NCBI RefSeq assembly: GCF_021155765.1
Contig: NC_060113.1
Span: 1 to 64,000, forward strand
From: Diprion similis
Taxonomy: Eukaryota; Arthropoda; Insecta; Hymenoptera; Diprionidae
DNA: 64,000 nt
Direction of reading: 5' to 3'
Below the pieces are notes generated by a model. It made no database searches. It was given only the letters and a program-made list of their open reading frames with translations, and was not told the origin of the DNA. How positions within the stretch are numbered: the first letter of the stretch is position 1; each line of letters starts with the position of its first letter. Position numbers and translations under genes: made by a program. This document shows positions 58,215 to 64,000 of this stretch, piece by piece.

Positions 58215-60451
58215 ATGAAGTTTTTAATTATCGCTACGTTCTTAATCGGATGTGGTCTATGTGATACGCAAAACGAAACAGAGACGACGACACCGCGTGC
58301 AAATACGACTATTGGGCTGATACTGGGTTACTTTAGAACCTCGTACGGAGGCCGTCGTTTCAAAGCCTTTGAAGGAATACCCTATGCAGAACCCCCAATC
58401 GGAAAATTGAGATTTGAGGTAAGGAAACGCACGTTGATTACAGTTTTGCGCAGATAAAAAATTCACGGTATGTACAAAGTACGGTTTTACAGGTTCCCAA
58501 GCCTGTCTCACGAAAACCGGGCGTTATTGAGGCCAAACAATATGGATCTCCATGTTTGCAATACGCCTCAAAAGCTGGAAGTACAGACGTAAAATTATTC
58601 GGTTCCGAGGATTGTCTGTTTTTAAACGTTTTTGCCCCGATAATAAATTCCTCGAATTCACTACTACCGGTTATATTCTTCATTCACGGAGGTAGTTTTA
58701 GGTTCGGTGCCGGTTCGCAGTACCAACCTGACTATTTACTCGACTGGAATGTAGTACTGATTACCATCAACTACAGACTGGGACCTCTGGGTAAGCCAAA
58801 ATTCGCCCCGGAATTCTTCCTCGCTACGCAACTCTCTTGACTCCTCTGTGTCAGGTTTTCTGAGTACGCAGGACGACGTCGTGCCCGGAAACATGGGGCT
58901 GAAGGATCAAATGGTCGCGATGCGTTGGGTGAAGGACAATGTCCGGTATTTTGGCGGAGACCCGTCGCAGATTACGATCGTTGGTCAGAGCGTCGGAGGT
59001 GTGAGCGTGCAATATCACTACCTTACGAACATCACATCAGACTTATTCCAAAGTGGGTATAACCGAGTGATTCCAAAGTCTATCGTCACGTTGTATCCAG
59101 CAGACGTCGATTTTATTGACGAGGATTTCTTTTCATTCGTAGGAGGAATGTCGATTAGCGGAAACCCGCTGAATCCTTGGGGTTTAGTCAAGAATCCTCT
59201 ACAAAAGTCCCAGAAACTTGGTGGGATTTTCGGGTGCCCGATTAACAACACTCGAAGTTTGGTCAACTGTTTGAAAGTGCAATCCGCGGAGCAGATCACA
59301 CTGGCCATCACAAAGTTTGTTGTGAGTGACAAAAAATGGCACTTCTAGTAGTAGATCCAAGTATTACTTAACGAAGGCATTGTCTTGTTAGACGTATTTG
59401 GCCAGCCCCGAGACTCCGTTTGGAGCATCGGTTGAGGAAGGATCAAGCAATGACTTCAAGTTCATCGATCGGCCTCCCATCGACTCACTGGCCAATGGGC
59501 TTGTACAAAATAAACCATGGATCACAAGTATCACGGATGAGGATGGTCTAATCCCAACGGCTCGTGAGACTCCATTGTTTGAGGACATGAGTACCTTTAA
59601 ACGAAGCTAAACCATGATTAGTCTTGAAATCAATCATATTTGCATGATTTTTCCCCTTATTTAGAATTCGTGAACAATGGAATGGCGCTTACGGACTTGG
59701 ACAGAAATTGGGCAATGATTGCACCCACCTTGATGCAGTACACTGACACCATTCCCGAAACACGGAAATCCGAAGTCGCCAAGTTGATAAGAGAACACTA
59801 CCTTGGTTCGAAACGGATCGATAGATCATCTGCTCCGAATCTGACTCAAATGGCCACTGATCGACTGTATGGCTATAAGACAGAAGCAAGTGCCAGGTTG
59901 CAGGCACGAGCCGCCGAGAGCCCCGTTTGGGTTTATTACTTTTCTTACCGAGGGGCCCATAGTGTCAGCGAACTCTACGCTGACAACAACAAGAACTACG
60001 GTAACTTCTTTAATCGTTAAAATCGAAAGTGAAATTTCTCAGGGCGACAAAATTTCTCACGTTGTTCAGGAGTCGCGCACTTTGACGATGTCGCGTACGT
60101 CCTGAAGTCGTGGTTCGATCCAACGACAACCGAGCGAGACCGAGAGATGCAAAAGAAGTTGATCGATCTCTGGGTATCATATGCTAGCAACAGGTGAACG
60201 TATTTCTATCATAGACGCTAGTTTTTATCGCGAGCCCCACCATGTGAAACCCTTTCATTTACTAAGTTGATCTTTACAGTAAGCCCAACGTGGGTGTCGA
60301 GTGGTCTAGGCTGAATCCATGCAAGACGAACTTCTCTTATCTTCAAATAGCTGGACCCAGTGACATAAGCATGAAAGGTAGTACAAACTTCGGGGACAAA
60401 ATATTCTGGGAATCTATCAATTTTCAAGGGGATATGATATCACTGGATTGA
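58215..60451 (+). CDS. E5: type-B carboxylesterase with Ser-Asp-His triad
   Basis: Eight exons: 58215-58418, 58493-58790, 58855-59052, 59143-59321, 59392-59563, 59665-60000, 60070-60193 and 60280-60451 (560 aa). The signal peptide is MKFLIIATFLIGCGLC. It has HGG, Ser213 in GQSVG (Val where paralogues have Ala), and His466 in GVAHFDD. The acidic position aligned with Glu of TSEEGL is Asp344 in TDEDGL, a conservative change also known in some lipases and esterases. It ends MISLD without a KDEL-like tail, so it is probably secreted rather than ER-retained. It shares with E4 an acidic/Thr-rich segment after the signal peptide and 'NPC'-type wording in exon 8, making E4 and E5 sister genes. No disruptions. 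Confidence 0.9.
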
Positions 60452-60633
60452 TTAACAAATAGTAAAAAAAAGAAAATCAAGAATTTCAACACTTTACATA
60501 TACAAACCAGAATAAGTAATGTAAGAAGTAGATGATCACTAATTAGAATATTGGTTCAGAGAGTACAGAAAATCAATTATAAATTGCATATCATAAGGAA
60601 AAATTGTCATTGTAGTAAATTAAAGCGTCTTTC

Positions 60634-60639
60634 AATAAA
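60634..60639 (+). terminator. candidate poly(A) signal for E5
   Basis: AATAAA lies 183 nt after the E5 stop; a second one follows about 18 nt later. Confidence 0.45.
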
Positions 60640-61902
60640 TTTACAGTAGAGAATAAATAAAATTTCTATATGTAATACATGTGTATATGGTAGTGAAAAA
60701 AATTCCATGTTAATGGAATAAAAATTCGTGATCATATATTTTAAAAAGAATATTAGAAAAACTGCTTTGCAGACATGTGGTCTTCTGTTTATTCATCTGG
60801 TACGTATGCAGAGGTGAATTCTGATCGATTCTAGAGCGTTAAATGTTCAGTTTTTACACGTTGCCTCGTAGGCTGCTCAAGGTCGATGGTAATATTTGAG
60901 TTTCAAAAAATATGAAACTCAATGCTTAGCAAAGCTGTGCTGCCGACCCAGCAGCCGTAACTTTTTACTTGATGAACTCAATGTTCACAAAATTTAACGA
61001 ATATATTATCAACTACTTGTGACATATAAGTTTGATAGAGTCCTAAAAATATATCATAACAATTGGTAGAAATATGTTTGAACATGTTTCGGATACGTGC
61101 GTTCGAAAAATAACTCTTATTTTTTTAATTTTTCTTACTATATTGATACATTATTTATTTATTATCTCAAGATGTACATTTGCAAATGCAGCTTATCGTC
61201 AAGATCCTAACGATGTGTAGAAATGTATTGAAGTTCGTTTGAAAAATATTCTTCAATCAACTGTGAGTCGAATATTAGAACGACTTGTTCGACAGAATGA
61301 ATAATTTGAATTTCTTTCAAGTAAGCCATAAGTGTCAAGCTGTGCATCAAATAATAACGATATTCATAAATATTTCCATACCACAGGCTGCAGGAACAAT
61401 TTCAAAAGTATCCCAGAACAACTTGATTAAGGATACGTCAGCTACGAGGATTTTATAATAAACTATGATGATCTCATTCCACTGCCACATTCTTCATAGG
61501 TTTTCCCATCTTCTGCGCCCAAGAGGAGGAGGTTGCCGATTGGAAAACAATTTTTACCAATTCCACGATCTATACAATTGTTCTGTAATAACTATATTGC
61601 CGTGTGAATAATTACAGTAACACCTTGTACTCGAAGTTGATACAGATGTGTTTTTGTTATTATTCGTTTCTTGTCTATATCGAACGTCGTGGAATAAGAA
61701 AACACGAAATTACGCGGACATGTATAATGCAGATCGTTGGTATTCAGTGAAAAAGCAGAAGGTCTTGGCCGATAGCTTCTTTTTCGACATGTTAAGCAGC
61801 GTTGAAGCAAAAGTATTACCATTCAATAAGAAGAAACAGTCACTCATATAGATATTGGGACTTGCGTAAGCGTAATTCGCGGTAGTTTAAATCCGACAAA
61901 TC
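60640..61902. other. intergenic between E5 and E6
   Basis: AT-rich, no recognisable exon. A 67-codon open frame at 61648-61851 has no family resemblance. Confidence 0.5.
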
Positions 61903-63998
61903 ATGAGGTTTATTATTGCCACGTCATTGTTACTGGGATGTGATCTCATCCTCTTTGTCGTACCGAAAGAATCATCTCCTAGAGTCTTCACACCACTTGG
62001 AGGGATTGAAGGTTCATACGACATCTCGAGCGCAGGTCGCCTTTACGCGACCTTCAAAGGCATACCTTACGCTGAACCTCCAATCGGAGATTCGAGATTC
62101 CGAGTAAGTGGCTGCACACTTGACCTTAACCTGTGATTCACAATTCTATGGTGGGTTTTTCAGGCACCGAAACCCATACCACCTTGGACGAGCGTCCTGA
62201 GTGCGAATGAATTCGGTTCTTCTTGCATGGCTTTCGCCCCTCTTCCAACCCCTGAGCCAGACGACAGGGTAAGCGGATCGGAAGATTGCCTTTACCTCAA
62301 CATTTATGCTCCAGTCACGAATCGCAGCGATGGAATTGCATCGTCCGCCAATTCGCTACCGATTATATTATTCATACATGGAGGCGCGTTTCAATTTGGA
62401 ACTGGAAGCCTGTACGGACCGAAATATTTACTCGACTACGACGTGATACTGGTTACGATTAATTACAGACTGGGACCACTCGGTGAGTATCGATGTCGGA
62501 GAAAATTCGATGTATTCTAGATGTTGACAGAGGTGTAGGTATGTATACAAATTTTTTTGACTCTATCGAAATTTTTTCAGGTTTCTTAAGTACCGAGGAC
62601 GAGATGATTTCGGGAAACATGGGCTTGAAGGATCAAGTAATCGCGATGAGATGGGTCAAGGATAATATCGTGTTCTTCGGTGGTGATCCAAACAGAATAA
62701 CGATTGTTGGTCAGAGTGCCGGGGGTTCGAGCGTGCAGTATCATTACTTATCGAAGCTAAGCGTTGGCCTCTTTCAGAGTAGGTAGTCACCTTGGATTAC
62801 GTGGTCGTAGCAAAAGTGTCCTTAAAGAATCACTCCACTGTTCCATGCAACGATATTTTCAGGGGGAATGTCCATAAGCGGAACTGCGCTGGACTGCTGG
62901 GCCCAGGCAGAAGGTTCTTTAGAGAAGGCTAAGAAACTCGCGACCATCGTTGGATGTCCCTCCAACGGAGTCCGAGATATGGTGGATTGTTTGAGGACTC
63001 GACCCGCACGTCTGATCACTCAAGCAATTGGCGATTTCATGGTAAGAGCACGTGCAGTGAATTCAAAGAATGGAATACTCACGTAATAGGAAATGAATGA
63101 CTCGATCGTCACGATTCCAGCCGTGGCTGGAGAATCCCTTTACGCCGTTCGGACCTGTTGTAGAAAAAGGCTGCAGCGACTTTGTGTTCATCGATGAGCC
63201 ACCGGCCAAAATATTGGCTTCTGGCAATGTCCAGGACCTACCCTGGATTACATCAGTAGTAAGCCAGGAGGGCCTCTTCACGGCTGATGGTAAGACTTTC
63301 TCCGATCAGTCGTGACTATATTGCACATGAAAATGACCAGATTTTATCATTGTGCGAATATGAGAAATGACTGATTCGTACGTATGCAACGACATCGTCA
63401 CACCTCGCTTTGCTAACTAGAAGTACAATTTCTAAGATTCCAATTAAGAGAAAAGAATGTTAACGTATTTTCAGAATTCGTGGCAAACGAACCTCTACTG
63501 AAAGAATTGAATGATAACTGGGATTACTTAGCACCGTTTCTGTTGGACTTCAACTACACAATCCCTCGGTCCGACCATCGCAAAGTTGCGAGGCTGATAA
63601 GACATCATTACCTGGGAATCGAGCAAATCGACAATTCCACCGTCGAGCAAATCGTACGCATGATGGGCGACAGGCTGTTTGTCTATGACGCCGAGGAAGC
63701 TGCGAGGCTACAAGCAAAAGCCACCCGACACCCTGCGAGGTTTTATTATTTCACGTACAGAGGAGCTCACAGTTTGAGCGAGGACTTCACTGGTGTCCAG
63801 GAGAACTTTGGTACGTTTTCAAACACATGTTTATACCATTAAACCCTGAACTTATGCAGCTTGCATTTGTAAAGGAGTCAGTCACCTGGATGATCTTCCT
63901 TACGTATTGGATGCGATTTTTGATTCAACTACAACGCCGCGAGATCACGCAATGCAGAAGGTGATGACGAATCTCTGGGTTTCCTTCGCCAGTTCAGG
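61903..63998 (+). CDS. E6: type-B carboxylesterase, 3' end beyond window
   Basis: Seven of eight exons are present: 61903-62103, 62164-62482, 62581-62778, 62863-63041, 63121-63289, 63475-63810 and 63875-63998. The window ends on the GT of the exon 7 donor, so only the last exon (about 60 codons, by comparison) is missing. The signal peptide is MRFIIATSLLLGCDLILFVV. HGG in 'FIHGGAFQFGTGS', Ser219 in GQSAG, Glu349 in VSQEGL and His471 in GVSHLDD complete the catalytic set. Exons 3-7 have the same lengths (198, 179, 169, 336, 124) as in E1. It is closer to E1/E2 than to E4/E5 in exon 4 wording ('GTALDCWAQAEGSLEKAKKL'). Whether it carries a KDEL-like tail cannot be seen. Confidence 0.9.
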
Positions 63999-64000
63999 GT

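Overview
This is a window of insect nuclear DNA, most probably hymenopteran and perhaps a sawfly. Genes are split by short GT-AG introns, intergenic DNA is AT-rich and full of microsatellites, and the esterases match the hymenopteran 'venom carboxylesterase-6 / esterase E4-like' type. No prokaryotic, viral or RNA-gene features were seen. Gene models were built by eye from splice signals, reading phase and comparison between paralogues.

Layout. (1) 1-12442: microsatellite-rich DNA with no convincing coding exon, including an 87-nt poly-C tract. (2) 12443-13001 (+): the last two coding exons of a protein kinase, possibly S6KL/RSKR-like. (3) 13856-22598 (-): a complete seven-exon gene for an MDC1/Mu2-like DNA-damage mediator (FHA domain, TQ-rich acidic region, basic region, tandem BRCT; about 1264 aa). 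Its 3.86-kb second intron holds a complete esterase gene on the other strand. (4) 18968-64000 (+): a tandem cluster of six type-B carboxylesterase genes (called E1 to E6 here) sharing one eight-exon architecture. E2 and E3 are near-identical products of a roughly 4.85-kb tandem duplication, and decayed esterase fragments lie between them and after E3. E6 runs off the window end. (5) About 35203-53824: an 18.6-kb satellite of a roughly 304-bp unit (about 61 copies) lies inside the esterase cluster, between E3 and E4.

How the genes relate. The esterases are alpha/beta hydrolases with signal peptides. E1, E2 and E3 have a full Ser-Glu-His triad and end in KDEL-like tetrapeptides (KIEL, RTEL), which suggests the ER lumen. 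E5 has Asp in place of the acidic Glu and no such tail. E4 has lost the catalytic Ser and an oxyanion glycine and has a frame problem at the exon 4/5 junction. The kinase and the MDC1-like gene converge, and their candidate poly(A) signals lie within about 40 bp of each other.

Repeats explain much of the remaining sequence. There is a palindromic MITE-like element in E1 intron 3 (second copy at 28413), another inverted-repeat element in intron 7 of E2 and E3, and a dispersed repeat family seen at several loci. The satellite array is the most unusual structure, with multi-scale internal duplications and two edge units that share a variant absent from the interior.
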